64,000 bases of DNA from Thalassotalea euphylliae (GTDB lineage Bacteria > Pseudomonadota > Gammaproteobacteria > Enterobacterales > Alteromonadaceae): positions 3,038,001-3,102,000 of the forward strand of contig NZ_QUOV01000001.1 in the NCBI RefSeq assembly GCF_003390395.1. The letters run 5' to 3'. The notes beneath the pieces were generated by a model. That model was given only the letters and a program-made list of their open reading frames with translations, was not told where the DNA came from and did no database searches. This document shows, in pieces, positions 1-9,646 of this stretch (positions within the stretch are counted from its first letter, which is position 1; each line of letters begins with the position of its first letter). Made by a program: the position numbers and the translations under genes.

Positions 1-57
1 ACATAACTAACCATCAAACAAATTAACTTTAGTTTTTAATAATCATTAGTGGTTTAA

Positions 58-90
58 ACAAAACAAAGCGTCGAATACCGACGCTTTATT
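58..90 (-). terminator. Hairpin terminator downstream of dnaK
   Basis: A perfect 9-bp stem (65-73 with 79-87, loop of 5) is followed on the minus strand by a T-rich run (TTTGTTTTGTTT). It lies beyond the stop of dnaK, so it probably ends the dnaK transcript. The other side also carries Ts (TTTATTATTT), so it may act in both directions. Confidence 0.6.
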
Positions 91-153
91 ATTTCTGTTC
101 GCTTTATTTACCCTTAAAACTCAAATGGAGAATTAAGGGCTAAGAAGCTTTAT

Positions 154-237
154 GCCAGAAAGTTTTAGTTCAAGGCGGTCACGCGGAGCATACGAATGTA
201 TGTGAGCATGACCAACGCAGAAATAAGGCTTTCTGGC
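154..237. repeat. Nested inverted-repeat element (possible dispersed intergenic repeat)
   Basis: GCCAGAAAG at 154-162 is the exact inverse of CTTTCTGGC at 229-237. Inside are further nested arms: GGTCA (177-181) with TGACC (209-213), and CATAC (189-193) with GTATG (198-202). The whole block can fold into one long imperfect hairpin between dnaK and its terminator. Its last 16 bases (221-236) recur exactly at 10044-10059, in the tmRNA terminator. This looks like a REP/MITE-like mobile repeat, but only the one full copy is in the window. Confidence 0.5.
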
Positions 238-255
238 GACAAGATTCAAGCCCGA

Positions 256-2184
256 CTATTTGTCGTCTTTAACCTCTTCAAACTCAGCGTCAACAACGTC
301 GTCTTGAGGAGCTGCTGCTTCAGCTTCTGGCGCCGCGCCTTCAGGAGCTGCACCGCCTTGAGCTTGTGCTTTCGCTTGGGCAATTTCCATTAACTTAGCT
401 GATGCTTCCATTAATGCTTGTTGCTTAGCTTCAATCGCTTCTTTGTCGTCACCTTTGATAGCTTCTTCAAGTTCTTTGATTGCCGCTTCGATTTTCTCTT
501 TGTCTTCTGCTGGTAAGTCGTCACCTGCTTCAGTTACTTGAGTTTTCGTTGCGTGGATCATACCGTCAGCTTGGTTACGTGCAGTTACTAGCTCTTCGAA
601 CTTAGCATCAGCATCAGCATTCGCTTCTGCGTCACGTACCATTTGCTCTACTTCATCATCCGATAAACCAGAAGAGGCTTTAATCGTGATCTTCTGCTCT
701 TTACCTGTGTTCTTGTCTTTCGCAGACACGTGTAAGATACCGTCAGCATCAATATCGAAAGTAACTTCGATTTGTGGCATACCACGTGGTGCAGGGTCGA
801 TACCTTCTAGGTTGAACTGACCAAGTGATTTGTTCACAGAAGCTTGCTTACGCTCACCTTGAAGTACGTGAACCGTTACCGCAGCTTGGTTGTCTTCCGC
901 TGTTGAGAACGTTTGCGATTGCTTAGTAGGAATCGTGGTGTTTTTCTCGATAACTTTTGTCATCACGCCACCCATTGTCTCAATACCTAGAGAAAGTGGA
1001 GTAACGTCTAGTAGAAGAACGTCTGTTACGTCACCAGCAAGAACACCCGCTTGAACCGCTGCACCTGAAGCTACTGCTTCATCAGGGTTAACGTCTTTAC
1101 GTGGCTCTTTACCGAAGAAGTCAGTCACTACTTGCTGAACAAGTGGCATACGAGTTTGACCACCAACAAGAATAACGTCTGTTACGTCAGACGTTGACAG
1201 GTCAGCGTCAGATAAAGCAGTTTTTAATGGCTCTAAAGTCGCTTTAACCATGTCTTCAACAAGTGACTCAAGCTTAGCGCGCGTTACTTTGATGTTCATG
1301 TGTTTAGGACCAGTCGCATCAGCAGTAACGTAAGGAAGGTTTACGTCAGTTTGTTGCGCTGAAGAAAGCTCACATTTTGCTTTTTCTGCTGCTTCTTTAA
1401 CACGTTGCATCGCAAGTGCATCGTTTTTCAGGTCAAGGCCTTGGTCTTTCTTGAACTCGTCTACTAAGTAGTTGATTAAGCGGTTATCGAAATCTTCACC
1501 ACCTAAGTGCGTGTCACCGTTTGTCGCTAATACTTCAAACGTGTGCTCGCCTTCTACTTCGTCAATTTCAATGATTGAAATATCGAAAGTACCACCACCA
1601 AGGTCATAAACTGCAACAACTTTATCGCCTTGTTGCTTGTCCATACCGTAAGCAAGGGCAGCAGCTGTTGGCTCGTTGATAATACGCTTAACGTCAAGAC
1701 CCGCGATACGGCCAGCATCTTTAGTTGCTTGGCGCTGTGAATCGTTGAAGTATGCAGGAACTGTGATAACAGCTTCAGTGACAGTTTCACCTAAGTAGTC
1801 TTCTGCAGTTTTCTTCATTTTCTTAAGTACTTCAGCAGAAACTTGTGGTGGCGCAACTTTTTCACCTTTCGCTTCTACCCACGCATCGCCATTGTCAGCT
1901 TTCTTGATACCAAATGGCATGATGTCGATGTCACGTTGTACTTCTTTATCTTCAAAACGACGACCGATTAAACGCTTAATTGCGAATAAGGTGTTTTCTG
2001 GGTTTGTAACCGCTTGACGCTTAGCTGGCTGGCCAACTAATGTTTCGCCTTCTGCAGTGTATGCAATGATTGAAGGGGTTGTACGATCGCCTTCTGCGTT
2101 TTCAATAACTCGTACGCTGTCACCATCAAGAACAGCTACACATGAGTTAGTTGTCCCTAGGTCAATACCGATAATTTTGCCCAT
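256..2184 (-). CDS. dnaK: Molecular chaperone DnaK (Hsp70)
   Basis: This is the cytoplasmic ATP-dependent Hsp70 chaperone, which works with GrpE (next gene upstream) and DnaJ (probably just outside the window) in folding and in sigma-32 control. The 642-residue length is normal for the family. The N-terminus has the ATPase phosphate-1 motif ([11 protein letters not shown]); [15 protein letters not shown] and the DLGGGTFD phosphate-2 loop follow. The substrate-binding domain starts near residue 390 ([14 protein letters not shown]), and the tail is Ala/Glu-rich ending in EEVKDDK. The gene has its own heat-shock promoter, so it can be transcribed apart from grpE. The identification is certain. 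Confidence 0.99.
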   Translation of the reverse strand: MGKIIGIDLGTTNSCVAVLDGDSVRVIENAEGDRTTPSIIAYTAEGETLVGQPAKRQAVTNPENTLFAIKRLIGRRFEDKEVQRDIDIMPFGIKKADNGDAWVEAKGEKVAPPQVSAEVLKKMKKTAEDYLGETVTEAVITVPAYFNDSQRQATKDAGRIAGLDVKRIINEPTAAALAYGMDKQQGDKVVAVYDLGGGTFDISIIEIDEVEGEHTFEVLATNGDTHLGGEDFDNRLINYLVDEFKKDQGLDLKNDALAMQRVKEAAEKAKCELSSAQQTDVNLPYVTADATGPKHMNIKVTRAKLESLVEDMVKATLEPLKTALSDADLSTSDVTDVILVGGQTRMPLVQQVVTDFFGKEPRKDVNPDEAVASGAAVQAGVLAGDVTDVLLLDVTPLSLGIETMGGVMTKVIEKNTTIPTKQSQTFSTAEDNQAAVTVHVLQGERKQASVNKSLGQFNLEGIDPAPRGMPQIEVTFDIDADGILHVSAKDKNTGKEQKITIKASSGLSDDEVEQMVRDAEANADADAKFEELVTARNQADGMIHATKTQVTEAGDDLPAEDKEKIEAAIKELEEAIKGDDKEAIEAKQQALMEASAKLMEIAQAKAQAQGGAAPEGAAPEAEAAAPQDDVVDAEFEEVKDDK

Positions 2185-2237
2185 CGTGAGGATCTCCGAA
2201 ATTCTTTAAAAATTCATTTTTGCTTAGATGATTTACT

Positions 2238-2265
2238 TAGTGGGGTCGCGAAAAAGCATTTCAAG
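2238..2265 (-). promoter_or_regulatory. Sigma-32 heat-shock promoter of dnaK
   Basis: On the minus strand the sequence reads CTTGAAA (2265-2259), a 13-nt spacer, then CCCCACTA (2245-2238). This is very close to the sigma-32 consensus CTTGAAA-N13-CCCCATNT. It lies about 54 nt upstream of the dnaK start codon. Confidence 0.85.
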
Positions 2266-2393
2266 TAAAAAAATAAAAAAAGATCACTTTTTGTAAGGAT
2301 TTCTTACTGAGCAGGGATTTCACCGTAACTGGCATAGATATGTACTGATAAACCAAGGGGTAAAGATCAGCAATTGCGTTAAAGAAACAGGTA

Positions 2394-2420
2394 TAAAAAA
2401 ACCAGCCACTTGGCTGGTTT
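2394..2420 (-). terminator. Rho-independent terminator of grpE
   Basis: AAACCAGCCA (2399-2408) pairs with TGGCTGGTTT (2411-2420). On the minus strand the stem is followed by a run of seven Ts. It sits 26 nt after the grpE stop and separates grpE from the dnaK promoter. Confidence 0.85.
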
Positions 2421-2445
2421 CTAATACATCTGGCAATTAAAGCTA

Positions 2446-3081
2446 TTAAGCTTGAGTATCAACAGCAGCCGCTTTAGATACCATTACCATTGCCGGGCGA
2501 ATTAAACGACCGTTTAGCTCGTAACCTTTTTGCATTACCGCGATTACCGTGTTTGGCGCAACACCCGGTACTTCTTGCATTGACATCGCTTGGTGAAGTT
2601 CAGGGTTAAATGGTTGGTCTTGTGGGTTAACCGCTTTCACGTCGAATTTTTCTAACGTTGATAAGAAACTTTGTAGCGTTAACTCAACGCCTTCAAGCAT
2701 GGCTTTTTGGCTTTCGTCTTCTTTGTCGAAAGACTCGATAGCTCGCTCTAGGTTATCAACTACAGGTAGTAAATCACCGGCAAATTTTTCTAACGCGAAC
2801 TTACGAGCTTTTTCCACGTCTTGTGCGCTGCGGCGACGAACGTTATCAACCTCTGCTTTGGCGCGAATTACTGAGTCTTTTTGATCAGCAACCGTTGCTT
2901 GAGCAGCAGCTAATGCTAGCTCCAATTCGTTAATTTTTTCTTGCTCTTCGCTTAGAATTTCATGCGCGTGTTCGTGCTGCTCTTCTACTTGCTCTTCAGC
3001 TTGGGCAATAATCTCTTCAGCAGCAATCTCTTCGGCTGTCTTATTTTCATTGATAGGGTTTTCGTTCGACTCAGTGGTCAT
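2446..3081 (-). CDS. grpE: Nucleotide exchange factor GrpE
   Basis: GrpE drives ADP/ATP exchange on DnaK. The 211-residue protein has an acidic N-terminus, a long helical region rich in Glu/Gln/Lys (about residues 30-110, likely the dimeric coiled coil), and a C-terminal beta domain carrying the family signature around [15 protein letters not shown] and [14 protein letters not shown]. It is divergent from nadK, an order typical of gammaproteobacteria. It has its own sigma-32 promoter and terminator. Confidence 0.98.
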   Translation of the reverse strand: MTTESNENPINENKTAEEIAAEEIIAQAEEQVEEQHEHAHEILSEEQEKINELELALAAAQATVADQKDSVIRAKAEVDNVRRRSAQDVEKARKFALEKFAGDLLPVVDNLERAIESFDKEDESQKAMLEGVELTLQSFLSTLEKFDVKAVNPQDQPFNPELHQAMSMQEVPGVAPNTVIAVMQKGYELNGRLIRPAMVMVSKAAAVDTQA

Positions 3082-3115
3082 GAAAATCTCTCCGGTAAAA
3101 CATAATTGTTGCTAA

Positions 3116-3143
3116 TTATGGGGTTTAGAATTTTGGTTTCAAG
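3116..3143 (-). promoter_or_regulatory. Sigma-32 heat-shock promoter of grpE
   Basis: The minus strand reads CTTGAAA (3143-3137), 13 nt, CCCCATAA (3123-3116), a near-perfect sigma-32 promoter about 35 nt upstream of the grpE start. A second CTTGAAA lies just upstream at 3157-3151. Confidence 0.85.
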
Positions 3144-3238
3144 CTCCATTTTTCAAGATTTATTAAATCCCTGACTTTACAAGTGAAAATTTAAGAGCGA
3201 CACTGCCGATAACAAGAAGAATTCAGGCATATTACGTC

Positions 3239-4123
3239 ATGAGCCAGTTGTATAAAACCGTTGGCCTTATTGGTAAACCAAATCACGAAGGCGCCAGCGC
3301 GACCATCTCAACACTGCACCAGTATTTAATTGAAAATAACTACCAAGTATTAGTTGAGCGCTCGGTCGCATCCGCTATTGACGCAGACTGCGAACCGAAT
3401 ATTCAATCGCTCACCGATATTGGCGAACAGGCTGATCTTGCAATTGTCGTTGGTGGTGATGGTTACATGCTCGGCGCAGCGCGTGTGTTATCTGGCTACA
3501 GCATAGGTGTTATTGGCGTTAACCGTGGCAACTTAGGTTTCTTGACCGACTTATCACCGCAAGACGTTATTCCGCCGTTAGAGGCAATATTGCGCGGTGA
3601 GTCACGCTCAGAGCAGCGCTTTATTATTGAAGCCGAAGTGTATCGCCACGGTAAACTGAAAAGTTCTAATAGTGCTGTCAACGAAGCGGTGCTGCACGCG
3701 GGTAAAGTTGCTAACATGATTGAGTTTGAAGTCTACATTGACGACAGCTTTATGTTTAGCCAGCGCTCCGATGGTTTAATTGTCTCCACGCCAACAGGTT
3801 CAACCGCTTATTCCATGTCGGCAGGCGGGCCAATTTTAACACCTAACCTAAATGCCCTATCGCTGGTGCCTATGTTCCCACACACCTTAACCAGCCGCCC
3901 GATTGTGGTAGATGGTGACAGCGAAATTAAGTTAATTCTCGCTAACGATAATCACGAGAATTTACAAGTTAGCTGTGATGGCCACGTTATTTTAGCGGTC
4001 ATGCCAGGTGATCAGGTAATTATCAAGAAAAGCCCTTATACCCTGCGCCTTATTCACCCACTGGATCACAGTTACTTCAACGTACTTAGAAACAAACTAA
4101 GCTGGGGCAATAAACTTTATTAG
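3239..4123 (+). CDS. nadK: NAD(+) kinase
   Basis: The enzyme phosphorylates NAD to NADP with ATP in the cytoplasm. The 294-residue length matches bacterial NadK. The diagnostic GGDG motif is at residues 72-75, followed by the NAD-binding [10 protein letters not shown] segment, the SAVNEAVLH stretch, and [23 protein letters not shown]. The gene is divergent from grpE and followed by recN, the usual gammaproteobacterial order. Confidence 0.98.
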   Translation: MSQLYKTVGLIGKPNHEGASATISTLHQYLIENNYQVLVERSVASAIDADCEPNIQSLTDIGEQADLAIVVGGDGYMLGAARVLSGYSIGVIGVNRGNLGFLTDLSPQDVIPPLEAILRGESRSEQRFIIEAEVYRHGKLKSSNSAVNEAVLHAGKVANMIEFEVYIDDSFMFSQRSDGLIVSTPTGSTAYSMSAGGPILTPNLNALSLVPMFPHTLTSRPIVVDGDSEIKLILANDNHENLQVSCDGHVILAVMPGDQVIIKKSPYTLRLIHPLDHSYFNVLRNKLSWGNKLY

Positions 4124-4146
4124 TTTCAAACATTTAGCATGAAACT
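4122..4146 (+). terminator. Weak hairpin overlapping the nadK stop
   Basis: AGTTTCA (4122-4128) pairs with TGAAACT (4140-4146) across an 11-nt loop, followed by TTTTA. The stem includes two bases of the nadK stop codon. It is only 7 bp and AT-rich, so termination may be partial. Confidence 0.35.
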
Positions 4147-4188
4147 TTTACAGCAAGATTCACTTTCTACTTGCACAACTGACAATTA

Positions 4189-4227
4189 CTGTATAAATTG
4201 ACAGCTAAACACTGTTTATTTATACAT
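4189..4227 (+). promoter_or_regulatory. Double LexA (SOS) box of recN
   Basis: CTGTATAAATTGACAG at 4189-4204 is a perfect match to the LexA operator CTGT-N8-ACAG. A second site, CTGTTTATTTATACAT at 4212-4227, matches in seven of eight conserved positions and overlaps the first possible recN start codon. Multiple LexA sites before recN are known from E. coli. Confidence 0.85.
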
Positions 4228-4231
4228 GACT

Positions 4232-5935
4232 ATGCTGTTACAACTGACCATTCAAAATTTTGCCATTGTCAAAGCTCTGGATATCGACTGGCAACAAGGC
4301 ATGACCACCATTACTGGTGAAACCGGAGCAGGTAAATCTATCGCGATAGATGCACTTGGCCTTTGTTTAGGTGAGCGCGCAACCACAAATACGGTAAGGC
4401 CAGGGGCAAAAAAAGCAGATTTAGCCGCCACGTTTGATGTCACCAACAACACGCTTGCGCAGCAATGGTTAGCAAGTCAGGAGCTACAGCAAAGTCAACC
4501 AGATAGCGATTCAACAAACGGCACTGTTGAAGCACAAGAATGTATTCTTCGCCGTGTAATTTCTGCCGAAGGTCGCTCTCGTGCCTTTATCAATGGCAGC
4601 CAAGTACCACTGGCACAATTAAAAGAGCTTGGCCAGTTACTGATCAATATTCATGGTCAACACGACCATCAACTTATCATTAAACCCAATGAGCAGCGCA
4701 AAATGCTAGATGCGTTTGCGGGTCATGATGATCTTATCGACAACGTTAAGCACTATTATCAAAGCTATCGCAAACAAGTGGCAGAGTTAGAAGCGCTAGA
4801 GCTTAGCCAGCAACAGCGCGAAGCCAAAAAACAGTTATTGCAGTACCAAGTGCAAGAGTTGGATGAGTTTTCGTTGCAAGCTGATGAGTTTCAAACACTT
4901 GAAGCCGACTTCAAACGCTTTAGCCATAGCCAGCAGATATTGTCTGACACCATGGAGTCACTGCACATTCTTTCGCAAAATGAACAGTTTAATGCGCTAG
5001 ATGCACTGCAAAAATGTCACGATACCTTATCAACACTCGCTCATTACGATAGCGAACTCGCTAATATCGCCGCCATCATCAATGATGCGGTAGTGCAACT
5101 TGAAGAAGCCAATAACGATTTACGCCACTATCACGATCGCCTAGAGCTAGACCCTCAAGCTTTTAGCATGATTGAGGAGCGTTACTCACAAGCCATTCAA
5201 TTGGCGAAAAAACACCAAGTCGCACCAGAGCAATTACCAGATTACCACCAACAATTAGCGTTAGAGCTGAACGGCTTAACGGGTGATGAAACTCGCCTAG
5301 CAGGGCTTGCTGATGAAATAGAGCAAACCAAGCAGCGTTATTTTGAGGCCGCGCAAGTACTTACCGATTCACGTATGTCGGCGGCGAAAAACCTTAGCAG
5401 CAAGGTAACCACCAGTATTCAAACGTTAAATATGCCGCACGGTCAGTTTGATGTCGCGATTACGCCACTTTCGTCAGATAAGCCAAGTGCTCAAGGGCAA
5501 GACGAGGTTTTATTCGTTGTCAGTATTAACCCAGGACAAAGCTTAGAAGCCATGCACAAGGTCGCCTCAGGTGGTGAGCTTTCGCGTATTAGCCTTGCCA
5601 TGCAAGTTATCCTTGCCGACAAAGTGGTTTCACCTACCCTTATTTTCGATGAAGTGGATGTTGGTATTAGTGGCCCCACAGCGGCAATGGTAGGAGCAAA
5701 GCTGCAACAACTAGCGCAAAATACGCAAGTGATTTGTGTCACTCACTTACCGCAAGTGGCATGCAAAGGGCACCAACAGTTATTCGTGGCGAAATTAACC
5801 GATGGTGAGCATACCGAAACCAGCGTTACGGAACTTAGTGAGGGTGCGCGCGTCAAAGAAATTGCCCGCTTATTAGCAGGCAACACCATTACCGAGAGCA
5901 GCTTAGCGAATGCTCAAGAATTATTGGCAGGATAA
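4232..5935 (+). CDS. recN: DNA repair protein RecN (SMC-like ATPase)
   Basis: RecN is an SMC-family ATPase that acts at DNA double-strand breaks. The Walker A loop GETGAGKS is near the N-terminus, a long coiled-coil region occupies the middle (Gln/Glu/Leu-rich, about residues 150-400), and the C-terminal half has the signature ASGGELSRISLAM and the Walker B LIFDEVDVGISG. I place the start at ATG 4232 (MLLQLTIQNFAIV), which matches the usual RecN N-terminus. An ATG two codons upstream (4226) overlaps the second LexA box. The protein is 567 residues from this start. SOS induction is strongly indicated. Confidence 0.97.
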   Translation: MLLQLTIQNFAIVKALDIDWQQGMTTITGETGAGKSIAIDALGLCLGERATTNTVRPGAKKADLAATFDVTNNTLAQQWLASQELQQSQPDSDSTNGTVEAQECILRRVISAEGRSRAFINGSQVPLAQLKELGQLLINIHGQHDHQLIIKPNEQRKMLDAFAGHDDLIDNVKHYYQSYRKQVAELEALELSQQQREAKKQLLQYQVQELDEFSLQADEFQTLEADFKRFSHSQQILSDTMESLHILSQNEQFNALDALQKCHDTLSTLAHYDSELANIAAIINDAVVQLEEANNDLRHYHDRLELDPQAFSMIEERYSQAIQLAKKHQVAPEQLPDYHQQLALELNGLTGDETRLAGLADEIEQTKQRYFEAAQVLTDSRMSAAKNLSSKVTTSIQTLNMPHGQFDVAITPLSSDKPSAQGQDEVLFVVSINPGQSLEAMHKVASGGELSRISLAMQVILADKVVSPTLIFDEVDVGISGPTAAMVGAKLQQLAQNTQVICVTHLPQVACKGHQQLFVAKLTDGEHTETSVTELSEGARVKEIARLLAGNTITESSLANAQELLAG

Positions 5936-6025
5936 CAACAGCGTAAATTTATTGTGAATTGTTTTGTATCTCTCAGTTCGCTTGGGTATTATCCTCTGTC
6001 ACATGTAGTAGGATTTTAGTTTTTC

Positions 6026-6373
6026 ATGTTAGCAAGAAGCATAATTTTAGCGCTTGCGCTGACCACCAGCGCATGCTCAAGTTGGGTATATCGTATTGAT
6101 ATCCCTCAAGGTAACTACCTTGAACAAAAAGATATTGACCGCTTACAAGTGGGCATGACCAAAGAACAAGTAAAATTTATTTTAGGTAGCCCAGTGGTGA
6201 TTGACTCATTCGAGCAAGACACTTGGCACTATGTTTATCAATTCAAGTCTGGCAGAAATTCGGACTTTGATGCGCGTAAAGACTTTATCGTTAAGTTTGT
6301 TGACAACAAGCTAGTGTCTGCTGAAGGTGATTTTGAACTTTCAGAGAACTTCAACACACCATACGATAGCTAG
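6026..6373 (+). CDS. bamE: Outer membrane assembly lipoprotein BamE (SmpA)
   Basis: This is a small lipoprotein subunit of the BAM complex, which inserts beta-barrel proteins in the outer membrane. A short signal peptide ends in a lipobox with the acylated Cys (TSAC, Cys17). The mature part carries the SmpA/OmlA domain with the typical QGNYLEQKDIDRLQVGMTKEQVKFILGSP segment, in two pieces IDRLQVGMTKEQV and ILGSPVV. Its 115 residues are normal. It follows recN, as in E. coli, and ends at a strong terminator. Confidence 0.96.
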   Translation: MLARSIILALALTTSACSSWVYRIDIPQGNYLEQKDIDRLQVGMTKEQVKFILGSPVVIDSFEQDTWHYVYQFKSGRNSDFDARKDFIVKFVDNKLVSAEGDFELSENFNTPYDS

Positions 6374-6454
6374 AATAAGATAGCTAAACGAGCAACTCTC
6401 GCATTGCTAGTCATGAGTAACTAGTAACGTTGCTCAATTAGCGATAAGCGAAAA

Positions 6455-6486
6455 CTAAAAAAGCAGCCTACTGGCTGCTTTTTTGA
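6455..6486. terminator. Bidirectional terminator between bamE and the GST gene
   Basis: AAGCAGCC (6461-6468) pairs with GGCTGCTT (6473-6480), flanked by A-runs on the left and T-runs on the right. It can therefore end bamE transcription on the plus strand and the GST transcript on the minus strand. Confidence 0.85.
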
Positions 6487-6549
6487 TGTTGTAGCTGATA
6501 AGACTACTTTCGAACTTACCGATATAGGAAGTAAAGCAAAGTAAAGCTT

Positions 6550-7200
6550 CTATGATTTTGCACCAGCAAACATTTGTTGTTCGCTTTCAATACACTGCTT
6601 CACCATAGGAATAGTGAAGAAACGCTGCTGGAATGCAGTAAGTTTCGGGTAGCTAGCAGCGTCAAGCTCATAATCAGCATGAAGCAGATTCACTAACGCA
6701 CCACCAATACAAACATCAGCAATACTCAATTTATCACCGACAAAAAAGTCACCTGTAAGCTGCGACTCTAAATAAGCTAGCTGAGGCGGAATTAACTCAT
6801 TAATCACCTCCTGACAGCGCTCAGCATCCGTTGTGTGATTGAAAAAAGCTGGACCAACAACACGCTGGAAATAAAGCGCGGCAGTAACTTCGGTTAGTTT
6901 AGTGTCGGCGTACTCTTCAAGCCACAAGGCTTTAGCATAGTCATTGGCATCATCAGGATACAATGAGTTAGTGCTATTCGTCTTTTCAAGGTAAGCAATC
7001 ATCACAGACGAGTCAGCAAAGCTAAAACCATCATCAGTCACGTAGACTGGCACTTTGCCAAGCGGGCTAGCGGCTCTAAACGCCTCATCGTCAGAGCCTG
7101 GCATCATCATTTTTACTTCATATGGCATATTTTTGTGTTCATGCGCCAAAATCACTTTACGAACATAAGGTGAAGGTGGCACACCAAGAATTGAAGGCAT
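6550..7200 (-). CDS. Glutathione S-transferase family protein
   Basis: The 216-residue protein has a thioredoxin-like N-terminal half (LGVPPSPYVRKVILAHEH; then GKVPVYVTDDG with the cis-Pro, and FADSSVMIAYLE, the glutathione-contacting segment) and an all-helical C-terminal half (about residues 85-216) containing LSIADVCIGGALVNL, the conserved GST helix with its N-capping residues. This supports a soluble glutathione-dependent transferase or lyase. The substrate cannot be told. It is a single-gene unit facing bamE. Confidence 0.9.
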   Translation of the reverse strand: MPSILGVPPSPYVRKVILAHEHKNMPYEVKMMMPGSDDEAFRAASPLGKVPVYVTDDGFSFADSSVMIAYLEKTNSTNSLYPDDANDYAKALWLEEYADTKLTEVTAALYFQRVVGPAFFNHTTDAERCQEVINELIPPQLAYLESQLTGDFFVGDKLSIADVCIGGALVNLLHADYELDAASYPKLTAFQQRFFTIPMVKQCIESEQQMFAGAKS

Positions 7201-7638
7201 ATTGAATTCCTTATTATTTAAACGCCCAAATGGGTTGTGTTATTACTCCCAAAACCAGACCTCAATTATAGGAATAAATTTTCATAAGATTTTAACTAGC
7301 TGCCCAAATTGGCCAACTTAAGAAGAAAACATTGTGTCAAAAGTTGTCGTCGCTCTGTTTAGAATCTTATTAGCAAGGGATGGAATGCAGATAGTTGTAC
7401 TTAGTAAATTTTGTTAAAGCGACAGAAAATAAGCTAGCGGAGTTCGCTGTAACTCGTCCAAATTTTCACTATTCAAAATATTCACTGATAGAAGCGAATC
7501 AACTCTGAGAGTTGCTAGTATCAGCGAAGCTCAAACTGACAACCAGACTCTCAGCCCGCAGATTTCATGTGAATAGAGAGCCAATGGAATATTAATTGCT
7601 AAAACTTGAAAACGTCAAAATTCTGCTTGGAGCGACCA
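7201..7638. other. Intergenic stretch without a recognised gene
   Basis: Nothing coding could be supported here. It holds the upstream region of the GST gene on the minus strand and of the small lipoprotein gene on the plus strand. Confidence 0.5.
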
Positions 7639-7944
7639 ATGAACAACGCTTTTTTTAAATGGAATCACCTACCAACAATTTTTATGTTGGTAATCATATT
7701 TTCGGTATCCAGTTGTTCAAAGAAAGATGAGTTTTGCACCGTAGTCGATGATTTCAGAAAAGTGGATACCGTCAAGGTAGTGAACACGTTTGATGAGTCA
7801 AAAATAGCCTATTTCGTAGACTTTCAAAATAGTTATCAAATATTGGTAAAGAGAAGCCAAGTTGAAGAAGCCTATAAAGTACTTGGCACCATAGGCATCA
7901 AAAATAGAAGTAAACTTCAAAGCAGCTGTAAATTTGTTCATTAG
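7639..7944 (+). CDS. Small putative lipoprotein of unknown function
   Basis: I choose ATG 7639 because GGAG sits six bases upstream; a TTG at 7606 would add 11 residues. The 101-residue product has a hydrophobic N-terminal segment (LPTIFMLVIIFSVSSC) ending in a lipobox-like SSC, so it is probably exported and lipid-anchored. The mature part has three more Cys and a mix of short beta-prone and helical stretches (SKIAYFVDF, SQVEEAYKVLGTIGI). I do not recognise a family. It stands alone between the GST gene and rnfH. Confidence 0.6.
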   Translation: MNNAFFKWNHLPTIFMLVIIFSVSSCSKKDEFCTVVDDFRKVDTVKVVNTFDESKIAYFVDFQNSYQILVKRSQVEEAYKVLGTIGIKNRSKLQSSCKFVH

Positions 7945-8102
7945 CGCTACGAATAGCAACTATTGCCAAATGGTTTCGCATTATCGGAAATTATCGGCCG
8001 CTCCATGCATAATGCCGATGGTTAGTCCGAGTAGGTAACTCGAACCTAAATATTAGACAGGGTATGTATCTCAGCAATTGAGCGAAGCTAAACCAGTTAA
8101 AA

Positions 8103-8447
8103 CTATGGCTTAGCTCTTAGATTGTTAACTCGGCCACCAGTGACTTTATCAGCGCGGCCTTCTTCTTTCGCTTTTTCCGCGCGGCGTTTACGCACTTCTT
8201 TTGGGTCGGCTATCAGCGGGCGATAAATTTCAATACGATCTAAATCTTCCAGCTCGTCGCTTAGCTTAGCGGCGCGGCTCCAAATGCCAACTTTGTTTTT
8301 ACTCAGGTCGATATCGTCAAACATATCCATAATGCCTGACTCAGTAATCGCCTGCTCTATGGTTGTACCTTTGGCAACAGGTAAAGCAATAAGCTCTTGA
8401 CGAGTCGCCACGCCATAGACCACTTCAATATGAATCTGCTCTACCAT
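8103..8447 (-). CDS. rnfH: RnfH family protein (RatB, ubiquitin-like fold)
   Basis: The 114-residue protein matches the RnfH/RatB family: IHIEVVYGVATRQELIALPV at the start, a central GIWSRAAKLSDEL and the very typical DRIEIYRPLIADPKEVRKRRAEKA, followed by a basic tail. The cellular role is unsettled; the fold is beta-grasp, ubiquitin-like. Its start codon overlaps the stop of ratA (TAATG), so the pair is translationally coupled. Confidence 0.93.
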   Translation of the reverse strand: MVEQIHIEVVYGVATRQELIALPVAKGTTIEQAITESGIMDMFDDIDLSKNKVGIWSRAAKLSDELEDLDRIEIYRPLIADPKEVRKRRAEKAKEEGRADKVTGGRVNNLRAKP

Positions 8448-8878
8448 TAGCCGTATACCTTTTTCGCTTGTTGAGTAAATGCCTGAACCATGTTATTGGC
8501 AATATTGTTGAAGATTTTACCAAATGCCAACTCTAATACCTTGCTGGAAAATTCATATTCTAGGCTCAGTGTGACCTTACACGCCTCTTCAGACAGCACA
8601 GTTAAATCCCAGCTGCCCGTTAACTGTTTAAATGGTCCATCTACCAAGTTCAATACCACTTGCTCGTTTTCCACTAAGGTATTTTCTGTGGTAAACCACT
8701 TAGTTACCCCGCCCTTTGAAATTTTAAGCGCAGCCGTCATTGAACCCTCATCTTGCGAGATGATTTTACTGTCGCTGCAATCTGGTAAAAATTGTGGGTA
8801 AGCAAGTACGTCATTGATCAGGTTATACATATCACTAACACTGTGCATAACCAAGGCACTACGATGAATTGATGGCAT
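8447..8878 (-). CDS. ratA: RatA family protein (START/polyketide-cyclase-like)
   Basis: The 143-residue protein belongs to the RatA/COQ10-like SRPBCC superfamily: it starts PSIHRSALVMHSVSDMYNLINDV, has YPQFLPDCSDSKI, and a C-terminal amphipathic helix (NIANNMVQAFTQQAKKVYG). RatA in E. coli binds the 50S subunit when overproduced. The eukaryotic homologue COQ10 binds ubiquinone, so a role in quinone handling is also possible. It is divergent from smpB and coupled to rnfH, the standard gammaproteobacterial arrangement. Confidence 0.93.
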   Translation of the reverse strand: MPSIHRSALVMHSVSDMYNLINDVLAYPQFLPDCSDSKIISQDEGSMTAALKISKGGVTKWFTTENTLVENEQVVLNLVDGPFKQLTGSWDLTVLSEEACKVTLSLEYEFSSKVLELAFGKIFNNIANNMVQAFTQQAKKVYG

Positions 8879-9022
8879 TAATTTCCCCCGTTAAGGGCGC
8901 AGATCATAGCAAATCGAAATTAAAAGCTCACTACTCGCACACTAAATTCAATAATTTTTCCTCTGGCGATTCAAAACTGCGGATTAGTCCGTATAATGTG
9001 CGCGGTTAACTGTGGAACGATT

Positions 9023-9511
9023 ATGGCCAAGAAAAAATCAAAACAATCAAATAGCAATACCATTGCCCTCAATAAAAAAGCACGTCACAACTATGCACTT
9101 ACCGATAAGTTCGAAGCAGGTATGAGCCTGCAAGGCTGGGAAATTAAGAGCATTCGCAGTGGCAAGGTCAATATTTCTGATTGTTATGTCATGCTCAAAG
9201 ACGGCGAAGCCTACCTAGTCGGTAGCGAAATTCTGCCGCTTAACGCGGCCTCTAGCCACGTGGTTTGCGATCCAGTACGAAGCCGTAAGCTATTGTTGAA
9301 TCGCCGGGAGCTTGACCGCCTAATTGGTGCCGTTGAGCGTGATGGCTTCTCACTTGTTGCCACTGCTATGTACTGGAAACAGTGCTGGGTAAAACTTGAG
9401 TTTTACTTAGGTAAAGGTAAGAAAAGCCACGATAAACGCGCTGATATCAAAGATCGCGAATGGCAGATCGACAAAGGCCGCTTGATGAAAAACAAAAACC
9501 TTAATGGCTAA
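9023..9511 (+). CDS. smpB: SsrA-binding protein SmpB
   Basis: SmpB binds tmRNA and brings it to stalled ribosomes. The 162-residue protein has [28 protein letters not shown], split here as [22 protein letters not shown], plus the C-terminal [20 protein letters not shown] with the basic tail needed for tagging. I choose ATG 9023: an upstream ATG at 8996 overlaps a TATAAT (8992-8997) that looks like the gene's own -10 box. The tmRNA gene follows 136 nt downstream. Confidence 0.97.
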   Translation: MAKKKSKQSNSNTIALNKKARHNYALTDKFEAGMSLQGWEIKSIRSGKVNISDCYVMLKDGEAYLVGSEILPLNAASSHVVCDPVRSRKLLLNRRELDRLIGAVERDGFSLVATAMYWKQCWVKLEFYLGKGKKSHDKRADIKDREWQIDKGRLMKNKNLNG

Positions 9512-9581
9512 CTCAAGCACATAGCCTAGTTAAGGTATTGGTTGTGATAAAAACAGCGATAACTGGTTAAAAAATACCACG

Positions 9582-9610
9582 TTGTTTCACAACTCGAAGC
9601 GCTGTACAAT
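9582..9610 (+). promoter_or_regulatory. Sigma-70 promoter of ssrA
   Basis: TTGTTT (9582-9587) and TACAAT (9605-9610) are spaced by 17 bp. The tmRNA 5' end lies about 37 nt downstream of the -10 box, leaving a short leader for RNase P to remove. Confidence 0.65.
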
Positions 9611-9646
9611 GCGCTTATTGTAAGTGACTCACTTACCACAAACTTT

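Noticed and set aside
5491..5742. Antisense frames inside recN, dnaK, comEC and other large genes
   Set aside because: They lie opposite strongly supported genes, show no family motif and lack start signals.
8103..8878. ratA-rnfH as a toxin-antitoxin pair
   Set aside because: The names suggest it, but the pair is a conserved housekeeping neighbour of smpB, and RatB/RnfH is not an accepted antitoxin.
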